The position numbers were made by a program, and so were the translations under genes. The notes below the pieces were generated by a model, which was not told where the DNA came from, made no database searches, and saw nothing but the letters and a program-made list of their open reading frames with translations. Positions 37,405 through 48,785 of a stretch of 64,000 nt of DNA are shown in pieces (position 1 is the first letter of the stretch; each line of letters starts with the position of its first letter). Origin of the DNA: Agromyces protaetiae (GTDB lineage Bacteria; Actinomycetota; Actinomycetes; Actinomycetales; Microbacteriaceae); contig NZ_CP133018.1 of NCBI RefSeq assembly GCF_030866785.1, forward strand, positions 3,038,001 to 3,102,000. Reading direction: 5' to 3'.

Positions 37405-39273
37405 GTGGGGGCCCGAACCCGACTCTGGTTTCCCTCCATGATCCTCATTTCCGGCGCCCTGTTCGTGCTCCTCCTGCGCCGCACGATGCTCCCGATCGAG
37501 CGAGTGGCAGCCCGCGTCTTCGCCGCCGCCCTCCTCGCCGCCTATCACCTCGTCGTCGCCGCGCTGATCGCGTTCCGCGCGGGAATCGACGTCGGCTGGG
37601 CGGAGCTGGCCGGCATCGGGTTCTTTCCGATCCCGGTCCTGTTCGCGACGGGCATCGCGACGGCCACGGCCGCCGCGGTGGCCGCACTCGCGCACCTCGT
37701 CGTCGTCCGACTGCGCGCGCCGGACGAGCCGATACGCCTTTCACCGTCGACGATCGCGGCCTCCATCGTCTCGAGCGTCCTCGTCTTTGCCGGCGCCTTC
37801 GCCGCCGTCCTTGCCGAGTGGGCGACGACCTCGTTCGCGAGCGTCGGCGTCGCGGAGATGCTCTACACCCTCAGCCAGCCCCTCACCGGCTCGGACCCCG
37901 AACAGATCAAGGGCTTCCTCGTCGGTCCCCTGCTGACGGCTGTGGTGTGGACGCTCACCGCGTTGCTCGCGTTCTGGGTCATGGCGATCGCCGTCGCGCG
38001 CATCCCACGCGGCCGTCGAGCATCCCGGGCGCCGCGTGCGGCCACCCTTTGGCTCGCCATGCTGACGGCGGGCATCGTGACGCTGGGTGCCGGCGTCGCC
38101 ACGGGCGCGCGGACGATCGGCGCCGATGAGATCCGCGCGTACTTCTTCGAGACCACGGAGCTGTTCGACGAACACTATGTCGATCCGGCGAGCACGAACG
38201 TCGTCTTTCCCGACGAGAAGCGCAACCTCGTCTACATCTACCTCGAGTCGATGGAGTCGACGTACTTGTCCAGGGAGCTGGGCGGCGTGGAGCCGGAGAA
38301 CCTCCTGCCGAATCTGAGCGCACTCGCTGAGGTCGGCACGAACTTCTCGAACTCCGACCTGCTCGGCGGCGCCGTTCAGGTGCCGGGCGTCGGCTTCACC
38401 ATCGGCGCCATGGTCGCGCAGACCGCCGGCATCCCGCTCACCGTCACCGGCGAGTACAGCGAGAACGAGTACGGGCAGACCACCCGGTTCATGCCCGGGG
38501 CGGTTTCACTCGGAGATCTGCTCGAGCGCGAGGGGTACCGCCAGACGCTGCTCATCGGCTCGGACGGTGAGTTCGGCGGCCGCACCCGATACTTCACGCA
38601 GCACGGCGACTATGAGATCCGCGACCACGCATATGCGATCGAGAACGGGTGGATCCCCGAGGACTACTCCCTGTGGTGGGGCTACGAGGACGCTCGCCTC
38701 TTCTCGTTTGCGACCGAGACGCTCACGGAGCTGGCCGAGGGCGACGAGCCGTTCAACTTCACGATGCTCACCGCCGACACCCACTTCCCGTCCGGGTTGA
38801 TGACCGATGAGACGCCCGAGCTCTTCCCTCGCCAGTACAGCAACGTGATCCACTACTCGGATGCGATGGTCGGCGCATTCGTCTCGTGGATCCAGGAGCA
38901 GCCGTGGGCCGAGAACACGACGATCGTGATCGCCGGGGACCACCTGAGCATGGACACCGAGTACTTCCTCGATCTGCCCGACGAGTACGAACGCACGGTG
39001 TACAACGTGTTCCTGAACAGTGCCGCGGCACCGATCTCGACGACGCAGCGCACCTTCACGACCATGGACCTGTTCCCCTCGACACTGCGCGCGCTCGGCG
39101 CGCAGTTCGACGGGGATCGCCTCGGCCTCGGCACCGACCTCTTCTCCGCCACGCCGACGCTCGCCGAACAGCTGACCATCGAGCAGTTCTCCACCGAGCT
39201 CACCCGGCGCTCGCCGTTCTACCAGTCGCACATCATGCAGGGCTCGGACCGCGTGTCGGAGGTCGCGGGATAG
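37405..39273 (+). CDS. OpgB/LtaS-like phosphoglycerol transferase (membrane sulfatase-fold)
   Basis: A 622-aa protein with about five membrane helices in the first 220 residues and an extracellular alkaline-phosphatase-fold domain after. YLESMEST, the probable catalytic Thr region GFTIGAMVAQTAGIPL, LTADTHFP and IAGDHLSMD closely resemble phosphoglycerol transferase I (OpgB/MdoB), more than LtaS. It would transfer phosphoglycerol groups to a cell-surface glycan or glycolipid. Start GTG 37405 gives a fuller first helix; ATG 37438 is the alternative. Neither has a good ribosome site. No glycan-synthesis genes are adjacent. Confidence 0.85.
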   Translation: MGARTRLWFPSMILISGALFVLLLRRTMLPIERVAARVFAAALLAAYHLVVAALIAFRAGIDVGWAELAGIGFFPIPVLFATGIATATAAAVAALAHLVVVRLRAPDEPIRLSPSTIAASIVSSVLVFAGAFAAVLAEWATTSFASVGVAEMLYTLSQPLTGSDPEQIKGFLVGPLLTAVVWTLTALLAFWVMAIAVARIPRGRRASRAPRAATLWLAMLTAGIVTLGAGVATGARTIGADEIRAYFFETTELFDEHYVDPASTNVVFPDEKRNLVYIYLESMESTYLSRELGGVEPENLLPNLSALAEVGTNFSNSDLLGGAVQVPGVGFTIGAMVAQTAGIPLTVTGEYSENEYGQTTRFMPGAVSLGDLLEREGYRQTLLIGSDGEFGGRTRYFTQHGDYEIRDHAYAIENGWIPEDYSLWWGYEDARLFSFATETLTELAEGDEPFNFTMLTADTHFPSGLMTDETPELFPRQYSNVIHYSDAMVGAFVSWIQEQPWAENTTIVIAGDHLSMDTEYFLDLPDEYERTVYNVFLNSAAAPISTTQRTFTTMDLFPSTLRALGAQFDGDRLGLGTDLFSATPTLAEQLTIEQFSTELTRRSPFYQSHIMQGSDRVSEVAG

Positions 39274-39282
39274 GACGCTCGC

Positions 39283-41013
39283 TCAGTCGACCGTGACGAT
39301 GTCGGGCGCCGCGAGCCGGACCCGGTCGGCGGACTCGTCGTCGGGCTGCTGCTGCGACGCCCGCTCGGCCTCGACCCGCTGCAGGTACCGCTCGACCTCG
39401 AGCTGCTCGCGCGCCTCGTCCCAGCCCAGCACGCCGGCCATGAGCTTCGCAGCGACGGGAGCCGCGGACACCCCTCGGTCCCAGGTCTCGATCGAGATGC
39501 GGGTGCGCCGGGCGAGCACGTCGTCGAGATGCAGCGCGCCCTCGTGCGACGCCGCATACACGACCTCTGCGGCGAGGTAGTCGTCGGCACCGGGCAGCGG
39601 CTCCCCCAGTGCGGGATCGCTGCGGATGAGATCGAGCAGCTCGTCGGTCATCGTGCCGTACCGGTTCAGCAGGTGCTCGATGCGAACCTTGTGCACGCCG
39701 AACGCACGCGCGATCTTGCCACGCTTGTTCCAGGCGGCCTGGTAACCCTCTGCGCCCAGCAGCGGGATGTCCTGCGTCGTCGAGACCGGCGTCTTGCCGT
39801 CCAGCGCATCGGCGGCCGCGTCGATCGCGTCCTTCGCCATGATCCGGTAGGTGGTCCATTTGCCACCCGCGACCACGACGAGCCCGGGCACGGTGTGCGC
39901 GACGATGTGCTCGCGCGACAGCTTCGACGTCTGCTCGCTCTCACCCGCGAGCAACGGGCGCAGGCCGGCGAAGACGCCCTCGACGTCTTCACGGGTCAGC
40001 GGCACGCGCAGCACTGCGTTCACGTGCTCGAGCAGATAGTCGATATCGGCCGCGGTGGCGGCCGGGTGCGCCTTGTCGAGGTGCCAGTCGGTGTCGGTCG
40101 TGCCGATGAGCCAGTGCCGCCCCCACGGGATGATGAACAGCACGCTCTTCTCGGTGCGGAAGATCATGCCCATCGAAGACTGGATCCGGTCCTTCGGCAC
40201 GACGAGGTGGATGCCCTTTGACGCGCGCACATGGAACGTGCCCCGCTCGCCCACCATGCGCTGGGTGTCGTCGGTCCAGACGCCGGTCGCGTTCACGACC
40301 TGCTTGGCCCGCACCTCGAACCGCTCGCCGGTCTGCAGGTCGTGCGCCGTGACGCCGACCACCCGCTCGCCGACCTTGACGAAGCCCTCGACCTTGACGC
40401 GGCTCGCGACATGGGCGCCGTAGAACGACGCCGTGCGCGCGAGACTCGCGACGTACCGCGCGTCGTCGACCTGCGCGTCGTAGTAGGTGGCGCCGCCGAT
40501 GAGTGCGCTCGGCGAGAGCGACGGGATCGCGCGCATCACTTGCGTCTTCGAGAGGTGGCGGTGGTGCGGGACCCCGGGCGGGCGACCGCCCGTGTAGCTG
40601 AAGATGTCGTAGAGCAGCATGCCCGCGCCGATGTAGAGCCGCTCGAACACCCGCTTCTGCAGCGGGTAGAGGAATCGCACCGGCTTCACGAGGTGCGGCG
40701 CGATGCGCTGCAGCAGGAGGCCGCGCTCGATGAGCGCCTCGCGGACGAGGCGGAAGTCGAGCTGCTCGAGATAGCGGATGCCTCCGTGCACGAGCTTCGA
40801 CGAGCGGCTCGACGTGCCGGACGCCCAGTCGCGCGCCTCGAGGAGACCGGTCGAGAGCCCCCGGGTGACCGCATCGAGCGCAGCCCCGGTGCCGACGATG
40901 CCGCCGCCGACCACGAGGATGTCGAGCTCTTTCTCTTTGAGCCGCGCGATGGCGGCCTCACGCTCCTCCGGCCCGAGCTTGGTCGATCGTGTCACCGAGT
41001 TGCTCTTCGCCAT
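39283..41013 (-). CDS. glpD: Glycerol-3-phosphate dehydrogenase (FAD, aerobic)
   Basis: A 576-aa flavoenzyme that oxidises glycerol-3-phosphate to DHAP and passes electrons to quinone. FAD site ILVVGGGIVGTGAALDAVTRG, then SGTSSRSSKLVHGGIRYLE, VNATGVWTD, and VVAGGKWTTYRIMA near the C-terminal third are diagnostic. It associates with the inner face of the membrane. ATG 41013 is chosen because it gives a normal N-terminus; an upstream in-frame start adds 16 residues without conservation. It faces the phosphoglycerol transferase gene tail to tail with nine bases between. Confidence 0.97.
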   Translation of the reverse strand: MAKSNSVTRSTKLGPEEREAAIARLKEKELDILVVGGGIVGTGAALDAVTRGLSTGLLEARDWASGTSSRSSKLVHGGIRYLEQLDFRLVREALIERGLLLQRIAPHLVKPVRFLYPLQKRVFERLYIGAGMLLYDIFSYTGGRPPGVPHHRHLSKTQVMRAIPSLSPSALIGGATYYDAQVDDARYVASLARTASFYGAHVASRVKVEGFVKVGERVVGVTAHDLQTGERFEVRAKQVVNATGVWTDDTQRMVGERGTFHVRASKGIHLVVPKDRIQSSMGMIFRTEKSVLFIIPWGRHWLIGTTDTDWHLDKAHPAATAADIDYLLEHVNAVLRVPLTREDVEGVFAGLRPLLAGESEQTSKLSREHIVAHTVPGLVVVAGGKWTTYRIMAKDAIDAAADALDGKTPVSTTQDIPLLGAEGYQAAWNKRGKIARAFGVHKVRIEHLLNRYGTMTDELLDLIRSDPALGEPLPGADDYLAAEVVYAASHEGALHLDDVLARRTRISIETWDRGVSAAPVAAKLMAGVLGWDEAREQLEVERYLQRVEAERASQQQPDDESADRVRLAAPDIVTVD

Positions 41014-41233
41014 CGTCGCTCCCCAATCGTGCGACGCACGGCTGCGCCGCTCACCCTTCACGCTACCCGGTCGTCATGGGCGAGGGAACGGGTTGCCGAG
41101 CACCACCCGGGTCGAGTAGCGATGCACATCGAGCCGTTCGTGCCGGAAGGCGGTCAGGCAGGATGAGGAAGAGTACGGAAAGCAGCGGCTTCAGCTCAGC
41201 GACCCGGGAGGACCTCATTCGAGTCCAGCGGGA
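41014..41233. other. Spacer upstream of glpD with an eroded repeat
   Basis: This 220-base spacer carries a degenerate palindromic repeat at 41109-41134 (GGTCGAGTAGCGATG...ATCGAGCC). No further gene is convincing; the glpD promoter must lie here but I cannot place it. Confidence 0.5.
41109..41134. repeat. Eroded GGTCGAGTAGCG-type repeat
   Basis: GGTCGAGTAGCGATGCACA followed by TCGAGCC shares its first 12 bases with the palindrome core at 11690-11729. Confidence 0.5.
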
Positions 41234-42358
41234 TCATGCGCCCTGGTAGGGCGCGACGACGACCTCGACGCGCTGGAACTCCTTGAGGTCGGAGTAGCCG
41301 GTCGTGGCCATCGACTTGCGCAGGGCTCCGATGAGGTTCGCCGCTCCATCGGGGTTCAGGGACGGGCCGTAGAGGATCTCCTCGAGCGGCGCGACCTGCC
41401 CGACCTGCACGCGCTGGCCGCGCGGGAGCTTGGGGTGGTGCGCCTCGGCGCCCCAGTGCCAGCCGCCGCCCGGGGCATCCGTCGCGCGCGCGAGCGCCGC
41501 ACCCAGCATGACCGCGTCGGCGCCGCACGCGACCGCCTTCACGATGTCACCCGACGCGCCGACACCGCCGTCGGCGATGACGTGCACGTACCGCCCGCCC
41601 GACTCGTCGAGGTAGTCACGACGTGCGCCCGCGACATCCGCCACCGCCGTCGCCATCGGCGCGTGGATGCCGAGCGACGCACGCGTCGTCGAGGCGGCGC
41701 CGCCGCCGAAGCCGACGAGCACACCCGCCGCCCCCGTGCGCATGAGATGCAGGGCCGCGGTGTACGTCGCCGCGCCGCCCACGATGACCGGCACGTCGAG
41801 CTCGTAGATGAACTTCTTGAGGTTGAGGGGCTCGACGTTCTTCGCGACGTGCTCGGCGGAGACCGTCGTGCCGCGGATCACGAAGAGGTCGACGCCCGCG
41901 GCGACGACCGTCTCGTAGAGCTCCTGCGTGCGCTGCGGCGAGAGCGCGCCGGCGACGGTGACCCCTGACGCGCGGATCTCGGCGAGCCGCTGCGTGACCA
42001 GCTCGGGCTTGATGGGCTCCGAGTAGAGCTCCTGCATGCGCGCGGTCGCGCGCTCGGCAGGCAGGTTGCGGATCTCGGCGAGCGCGGGCTCGGGGTCCTC
42101 GTAGCGGGTCCAGAGGCCCTCGAGGTCGAGCACGCCCAGGCCGCCGAGGCGGCCCATCATGATCGCCGTCGTGGGCGAGACCACCGAGTCCATCGGCGCA
42201 GCCAGGAATGGGATGTCGAACTGGTAGGCGTCGATCGACCACCCCACCGAGACGTCTTCGGGGTCGCGCGTGCGCCGGCTCGGCACGATGGCGATGTCAT
42301 CGAACGCGTAGACACGGCGGCCACGCTTCGAACGGCCGATCTCGATCTCCTGAGTCAC
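41234..42358 (-). CDS. guaB3: GuaB3-family IMP dehydrogenase-related protein
   Basis: A 374-aa TIM-barrel protein of the IMPDH/GMPR superfamily without CBS domains. It starts EIEIGRSKRGRRVYAFDDIAIVPSRRTRDPEDV, typical of the actinobacterial GuaB3 group. At the place of the IMPDH catalytic loop (SICTTR) it reads GGGAASTTR, with Ser where the catalytic Cys would be. The flap region also differs. A cyanobacterial member has been reported to have IMPDH activity, but it is not clear that this one does. It is encoded near guaB and guaA. Confidence 0.93.
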   Translation of the reverse strand: MTQEIEIGRSKRGRRVYAFDDIAIVPSRRTRDPEDVSVGWSIDAYQFDIPFLAAPMDSVVSPTTAIMMGRLGGLGVLDLEGLWTRYEDPEPALAEIRNLPAERATARMQELYSEPIKPELVTQRLAEIRASGVTVAGALSPQRTQELYETVVAAGVDLFVIRGTTVSAEHVAKNVEPLNLKKFIYELDVPVIVGGAATYTAALHLMRTGAAGVLVGFGGGAASTTRASLGIHAPMATAVADVAGARRDYLDESGGRYVHVIADGGVGASGDIVKAVACGADAVMLGAALARATDAPGGGWHWGAEAHHPKLPRGQRVQVGQVAPLEEILYGPSLNPDGAANLIGALRKSMATTGYSDLKEFQRVEVVVAPYQGA

Positions 42359-42433
42359 CGTGACAGCCTACCGAACCCCTTCCCGCACCCGGTCTCCCGC
42401 TCCGAGGAGGACGGACGCTGGCAGGATGGAGCC

Positions 42434-43597
42434 ATGCAGCGCGTGCCGGCCGACCCGATCGATGAGCTCCGTCGTCGCACGAGCGCGAAGTGGCGGCTCT
42501 ATCCCGACGACGTGCTCCCGCTGCCGGTGGCCGAGATGGACTATCCGCTGGCCGAACCGATCGCCGAAGCCCTGCACGCCGCGATCCGGCGTTCAGACAC
42601 CGGGTACGCGTCCGGCGGCGAACCGGTCGCTGAGGCGTTCGCCGAGTTCGCGACGGCTCGGCTCGGCTGGGCGGTCGACCCGGCCAGGGTGACGACGACC
42701 GCCGACGTGAGCATGGGCATCGTCGAGGTGCTGCGTCAGACGATCTCCCCCGGTGAAGAGGTGATCATCACACCGCCGATCTACCCGCCGTTCTTCGATC
42801 TCGTCACCGAGGCCGGAGGTCGCGTGGCCGAGGTGCCGATGGCCGGTGGCCTCGACGAGGGCTGGTCGCTGGACCTCACCGGCATCGAGGCGGCCTTCGC
42901 CCGCGGCGCCCGCGCGATCGTGCTCTGCAACCCGCACAACCCGACCGGTCTCGTGCATGACGCCGCAACCCTCGCTGCACTCGCGGACCTCGCGGCACGA
43001 TTCCGGGCGACTGTGGTGAGCGACGAGGTGCACGGGCCGCTCTCCCAGCCGGCCACCCCCTACGTGCCCTTCCTCACGGTCTCCGACGCGGCGCGCGAGC
43101 ACGGTGTCGCGGTCACGGGCGCCACCAAGGCGTTCAACATCGCAGGGTTGAAGGCCGCGGTCATCGTCACCGCGAGCGAGCGCGGCGACCGAGTGCGCGA
43201 CGCGATGCCGCAGGAGGTCGGCTGGCGCATGAGCCAGTTCGGGTCCATTGCGAGCGTCGCCGCCTTCCGGCACGGCGGCCCGTGGCTCGACGGCGTGCTC
43301 GCGAGCCTCGACGACAACCGTCGTCTGCTCGCCGAGCTGCTCGCGGACGAGCTGCCCGGCGCCCGCTTTCGCGTGCCCGACGCGAGCTATCTCGCCTGGC
43401 TCGACCTGCGCGCGCTCGGCTGGGGCGACGACCCCGCGGCGTACGCGCTCGAACACGCACGGGTCGCGCTGGCGTCGGGGCCTGACTTCGGCACCCAGGG
43501 CCGGGGCTTCGCGCGGCTCAACTTCGCGTGCTCGCCCGAGGTGCTCGGCGAGGCGATCACCCGGATCGCGGACGCGCGCGACTCATCGATCGGCTAG
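42434..43597 (+). CDS. MalY/PatB-family PLP enzyme (cystathionine beta-lyase-like aminotransferase)
   Basis: A 387-aa fold-type I PLP protein. Segments VAEMDYPLAEPI, CNPHNPTGLVH, VVSDEVHGPL and the PLP Lys in GATKAFNIAGLK identify the MalY/PatB branch, which cleaves C-S bonds of cystathionine-like substrates and sometimes has regulatory roles. GGATGGAG lies before ATG 42434. It is divergent from guaB3 and convergent with guaB. Confidence 0.92.
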   Translation: MQRVPADPIDELRRRTSAKWRLYPDDVLPLPVAEMDYPLAEPIAEALHAAIRRSDTGYASGGEPVAEAFAEFATARLGWAVDPARVTTTADVSMGIVEVLRQTISPGEEVIITPPIYPPFFDLVTEAGGRVAEVPMAGGLDEGWSLDLTGIEAAFARGARAIVLCNPHNPTGLVHDAATLAALADLAARFRATVVSDEVHGPLSQPATPYVPFLTVSDAAREHGVAVTGATKAFNIAGLKAAVIVTASERGDRVRDAMPQEVGWRMSQFGSIASVAAFRHGGPWLDGVLASLDDNRRLLAELLADELPGARFRVPDASYLAWLDLRALGWGDDPAAYALEHARVALASGPDFGTQGRGFARLNFACSPEVLGEAITRIADARDSSIG

Positions 43598-43641
43598 GAG
43601 CCCCGGCGCGCCGTCGCGCGCGTCCTCGACCCGCGAGCGGG

Positions 43642-45460
<1,819 letters not shown>

Positions 45461-46786
45461 GTGAGATCCCCATCCCCTGCATACGCGTCCCCACCGGGAC
45501 GCGTACCGAGGCTGATCGCCGTGTTCTTCGCGGCGATCGCCGCCGTTCTCGGAATGCTTGCGCTGACGGCCGGACCGGCCTTCGCCGCCGAGGACGATCC
45601 CTATCGCATCAGCGGCAACGTCCAACTCGACGGCCAGCCGCTCGAAGGCGTGGTCCTCGTCGTCGATGGCCCGGGGGGTGAACAAGAAGCCACCACCGAC
45701 GCCAACGGGCAGTGGCGGGTCGGCGTGCCCGAGCGCGACGACTACACCGTCACACTCGACGAGTCGACCCTCCCCGAGGGCATCGCCGTGGTCGACCCAG
45801 AAGACGAGAGCCCGAACGAGAAAGAGGTCACGGTCGGCGCCGGAGGGCGCGTGACGGTGAACTTCTTCATCGGCGAGGGCGAGCGCAACGTCACGAGCGT
45901 GTGGGACCAGTTCCTGCAGCGCACCGTGCAGGGCCTCAACTTCGGTCTGATGCTCGGGCTCGCCGCCGTCGGCCTCTCGCTCGTGTTCGGCACGACCGGC
46001 ATCTCGAACTTCGCGCACGGTGAGATGGTGACCTTCGGCGCGGTGGCGGCCTCGTTCCTCGTGAGCGCGGCCTCACTCTCGCTGCCGCTCTGGATCGGCC
46101 TGCCCCTTGCGGTCGTGGTGAGCGCGCTGTTCGGGCTGATACTCGACGTCATACTCTGGCGACCATTGAGACGCAAACGCGTCGGGGTCGTGCAGCTCAT
46201 GATCGTGAGCATCGGCCTCTCGCTCGCGCTGCGGTACATCTACCAGTTCTTCATCGGCGGCGGCACGACGCAGCTGCCGTACGCGACTGTTCCGAAGATC
46301 CCCTTCGGGCCGATCCAGCTGAGCGTCATCGACATCGCCTCCATCGTGATCTCGATCCTTGTGATCGTGGGCTTCGCGCTCTGGCTGACGTATTCGCGAC
46401 TCGGCAAGGCCACCCGCGCGATCAGCGACAACTCGTCGCTCGCGTCCGCATCGGGCATCGACGTCGACCACGTCGTACGCATCGTCTGGATCGTCGCGGC
46501 CGGCCTCGCCGGCCTCGCCGGCGTGCTGTACGCGTACTACCGGCCCGGCATCAAGTGGGACATGGGAGCCCAGATCCTGCTGCTCATGTTCGCGGCGGTG
46601 ACCCTCGGCGGTCTCGGCACCGCGTTCGGCGCCCTCATCGGCTCGCTCATCGTTGGCGTGCTGGTGGAGGTCTCCGGACTCTGGATCCCGGACGACCTCA
46701 GGTACGCGGGCGCGCTCGTGATCCTCATCGTCATCCTGCTGTTCCGGCCTCAGGGAATCCTCGGCCGGCGAGAGAGAATCGGATAA
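45461..46786 (+). CDS. livH: Branched-chain amino acid ABC permease LivH with N-terminal secreted beta-sandwich-like domain
   Basis: A 441-aa protein in three parts. Residues 1-42 are a signal-like segment ending GPAFA-AE. Residues about 46-140 (YRISGNVQLDGQPLEGVVLVVDG... to VTVNFFIGEG) look like a carboxypeptidase-regulatory or Ig-like beta-sandwich. Residues about 147-441 are the usual LivH permease with FGLMLGLAAVGLSLVFGTTGISNFAHGE. GGAGG sits five bases before GTG 45461. A GTG eight codons upstream is less likely. The permease half should pair with LivM; the extra domain would face outward. First gene of livHMGF. Confidence 0.92.
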   Translation: MRSPSPAYASPPGRVPRLIAVFFAAIAAVLGMLALTAGPAFAAEDDPYRISGNVQLDGQPLEGVVLVVDGPGGEQEATTDANGQWRVGVPERDDYTVTLDESTLPEGIAVVDPEDESPNEKEVTVGAGGRVTVNFFIGEGERNVTSVWDQFLQRTVQGLNFGLMLGLAAVGLSLVFGTTGISNFAHGEMVTFGAVAASFLVSAASLSLPLWIGLPLAVVVSALFGLILDVILWRPLRRKRVGVVQLMIVSIGLSLALRYIYQFFIGGGTTQLPYATVPKIPFGPIQLSVIDIASIVISILVIVGFALWLTYSRLGKATRAISDNSSLASASGIDVDHVVRIVWIVAAGLAGLAGVLYAYYRPGIKWDMGAQILLLMFAAVTLGGLGTAFGALIGSLIVGVLVEVSGLWIPDDLRYAGALVILIVILLFRPQGILGRRERIG

Positions 46787-46795
46787 GGCACGGAC

Positions 46796-47776
46796 ATGGA
46801 CTGGCTCCAGATTTTCTCGAACTCGCTGTCGTCGATTCTCAGCCCGGCGACCATCGGCTACGCCCTTGCCGCGCTCGGCCTCGCCGTGCACTTCGGCTAC
46901 GCCGGCCTGCTCAACATGGGTATCGCCGGCTTCATGGCCATCGGCGCCTACGGCTACGCCATCTCGACGCTGTCCTTCGGCTTCCCCTGGTGGCTTGCGG
47001 CGATCACCGGCCTCGTGGCCTCGGCGGTCTTCGCGCTCATCCTCGGTGTGCCGACGCTGCGATTGCGTGGCGACTATCTGGCGATCGTGACCATCGCGGC
47101 CGCCGAGGTCGTGAGGCTGCTGTTCCTGACGACGGCCTTCGAAGAGGTCACCGGCTCGGCCGACGGCCTCGCCGGCTACCAGGGCGACTTCCGCAACGCC
47201 AACCCGCTCCCCGACGGCTCGTACGGGCTCGGGCCATGGACGTACACCTCCACCGAGTGGTGGGTGCGGATCATGGGTCTCGTGACCCTCGCGATCGCCG
47301 TGCTCGTCGTGTGGATGCTCATGCGCAGCCCATGGGGCCGCGTGCTGAAAGGCATCCGCGAAGACGAGGACGCGGTGCGTGCGCTCGGCAAGAACGCCTT
47401 CGCCTACAAGATGCAGGCCCTCGTGCTGGGCGGTGTGCTCGCCGCGGCGGGCGGCATCGTCTACGCGCTCGAACGCGCGGCGAGCCCGGGCGTGTACGTC
47501 ACGTCGCTGACGTTCTTCGTCTGGACGGCCTTGCTGCTCGGCGGTGCCGCGACGGTCTTCGGTCCGTTGCTCGGCTCGCTGATCTTCTGGTTCATCCAGA
47601 CGTTCCTCAGCAACTTCCTGCCCGCACTCGTGCAGGCAGGGGTGCTGCCCTTCATGACGCAGATCCAAGCGGGAACGCTGCGCTTCATCCTCGTCGGTGT
47701 CGCGCTGATGCTGCTCGTCATATTCATGCCACAGGGCATCCTGGGCAATAAGAAGGAGCTGACCTTTGTCAAGTGA
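46796..47776 (+). CDS. livM: Branched-chain amino acid ABC permease LivM
   Basis: A 326-aa permease with about ten membrane helices. GYAGLLNMGIAGFMAIGAYGYA and the EAA-like loop GRVLKGIREDEDAVRALGKN mark LivM. It lies nine bases after livH and overlaps livG by 11 bases. No extra domains. With LivH it forms the membrane pore of the importer. Confidence 0.96.
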   Translation: MDWLQIFSNSLSSILSPATIGYALAALGLAVHFGYAGLLNMGIAGFMAIGAYGYAISTLSFGFPWWLAAITGLVASAVFALILGVPTLRLRGDYLAIVTIAAAEVVRLLFLTTAFEEVTGSADGLAGYQGDFRNANPLPDGSYGLGPWTYTSTEWWVRIMGLVTLAIAVLVVWMLMRSPWGRVLKGIREDEDAVRALGKNAFAYKMQALVLGGVLAAAGGIVYALERAASPGVYVTSLTFFVWTALLLGGAATVFGPLLGSLIFWFIQTFLSNFLPALVQAGVLPFMTQIQAGTLRFILVGVALMLLVIFMPQGILGNKKELTFVK

Positions 47777-48785
47777 GACTCCGGCTCCAGAGGAGCCGAT
47801 GCACGCGGCGCCGCCCACGGCGCCCACCGCCCGCCCGAAGACCACGGGCCTGCACGTCGGCGAGGCGGCGCCCGGCGTCGCGAAGGTCGATCCGATCATC
47901 GTGGCCGACCAGGTCCGCCGCACGTTCGGCGGTCTGACCGCGGTCGACGTCGCGCACCTCGAGATCCCGCGCGGCGCCATCACGGCGCTGATCGGGCCGA
48001 ACGGTGCGGGCAAGACCACGCTGTTCAACCTGCTCACCGGGTTCGACAAGCCGAACGAGGGCACGTGGACCTTCGACGGCGCGTCGCTCTCGGGCGTGCC
48101 CGCGTTCAAGGTCGCCCGCATGGGCCAGGTGCGCACCTTCCAGCTGACCAAGGCGCTCGGCCTGCTCACCGTGCTCGAGAACATGAAGCTCGGTGCGAAG
48201 GACCAGCGCGGCGAACGCTTCTGGATGGGCCTCGTCCCGGCGGCCTGGCGGCGACAGGATACCGAGATCGAGGAGCGCGCGATGACGCTCCTCGCGAAGT
48301 TCAAGCTCGACACGAAGGCGAACGACTTCGCGGCGAGCCTCTCCGGCGGTCAGCGGAAGCTGCTCGAGATGGCGCGCGCGCTCATGAGCCAGCCCAAACT
48401 GGTCATGCTGGACGAGCCGATGGCCGGGGTGAACCCGGCGCTCACCCAGTCGCTGCTCGACCACATCCTCGACCTGAAGGATCTCGGGATGACGGTGCTG
48501 TTCGTGGAGCACGACATGCACATGGTCCGGCACATCGCCGACTGGGTCGTGGTCATGGCCGAGGGCCGCGTGGTCGCCGAGGGCGACCCGCACACGGTCA
48601 TGCGCGACCCCGCCGTCGTCGACGCCTACCTGGGCGCGCACCAGGAGCTCGACCTCGGCGTCGTCACGGGCCGCTACGCGGCCCAGGAGGCCGATCCCAC
48701 GACGGATGCCTCGGCGTCGACGCAGGCCGATGCGGCCGTGCTGACGGACGAGGCCCGGGCCGAGCTCGAGGAGAAGGACCAGTGA
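47766..48785 (+). CDS. livG: Branched-chain amino acid ABC transporter ATPase LivG
   Basis: A 339-aa ATPase. Walker A GPNGAGKTT, signature LSGGQRKLLEMARAL, Walker B KLVMLDEPMAGVNP and the switch His FVEHDMHMV are intact. About 40 residues at the N-terminus (Pro/Ala/Thr-rich) and 50 at the C-terminus (acidic, with a GGATGCCTCG motif) extend beyond the usual 255-residue protein. Start is TTG 47766 with AAGGAG upstream, inside the end of livM. GTGA overlap with livF. Confidence 0.95.
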   Translation: MSSETPAPEEPMHAAPPTAPTARPKTTGLHVGEAAPGVAKVDPIIVADQVRRTFGGLTAVDVAHLEIPRGAITALIGPNGAGKTTLFNLLTGFDKPNEGTWTFDGASLSGVPAFKVARMGQVRTFQLTKALGLLTVLENMKLGAKDQRGERFWMGLVPAAWRRQDTEIEERAMTLLAKFKLDTKANDFAASLSGGQRKLLEMARALMSQPKLVMLDEPMAGVNPALTQSLLDHILDLKDLGMTVLFVEHDMHMVRHIADWVVVMAEGRVVAEGDPHTVMRDPAVVDAYLGAHQELDLGVVTGRYAAQEADPTTDASASTQADAAVLTDEARAELEEKDQ

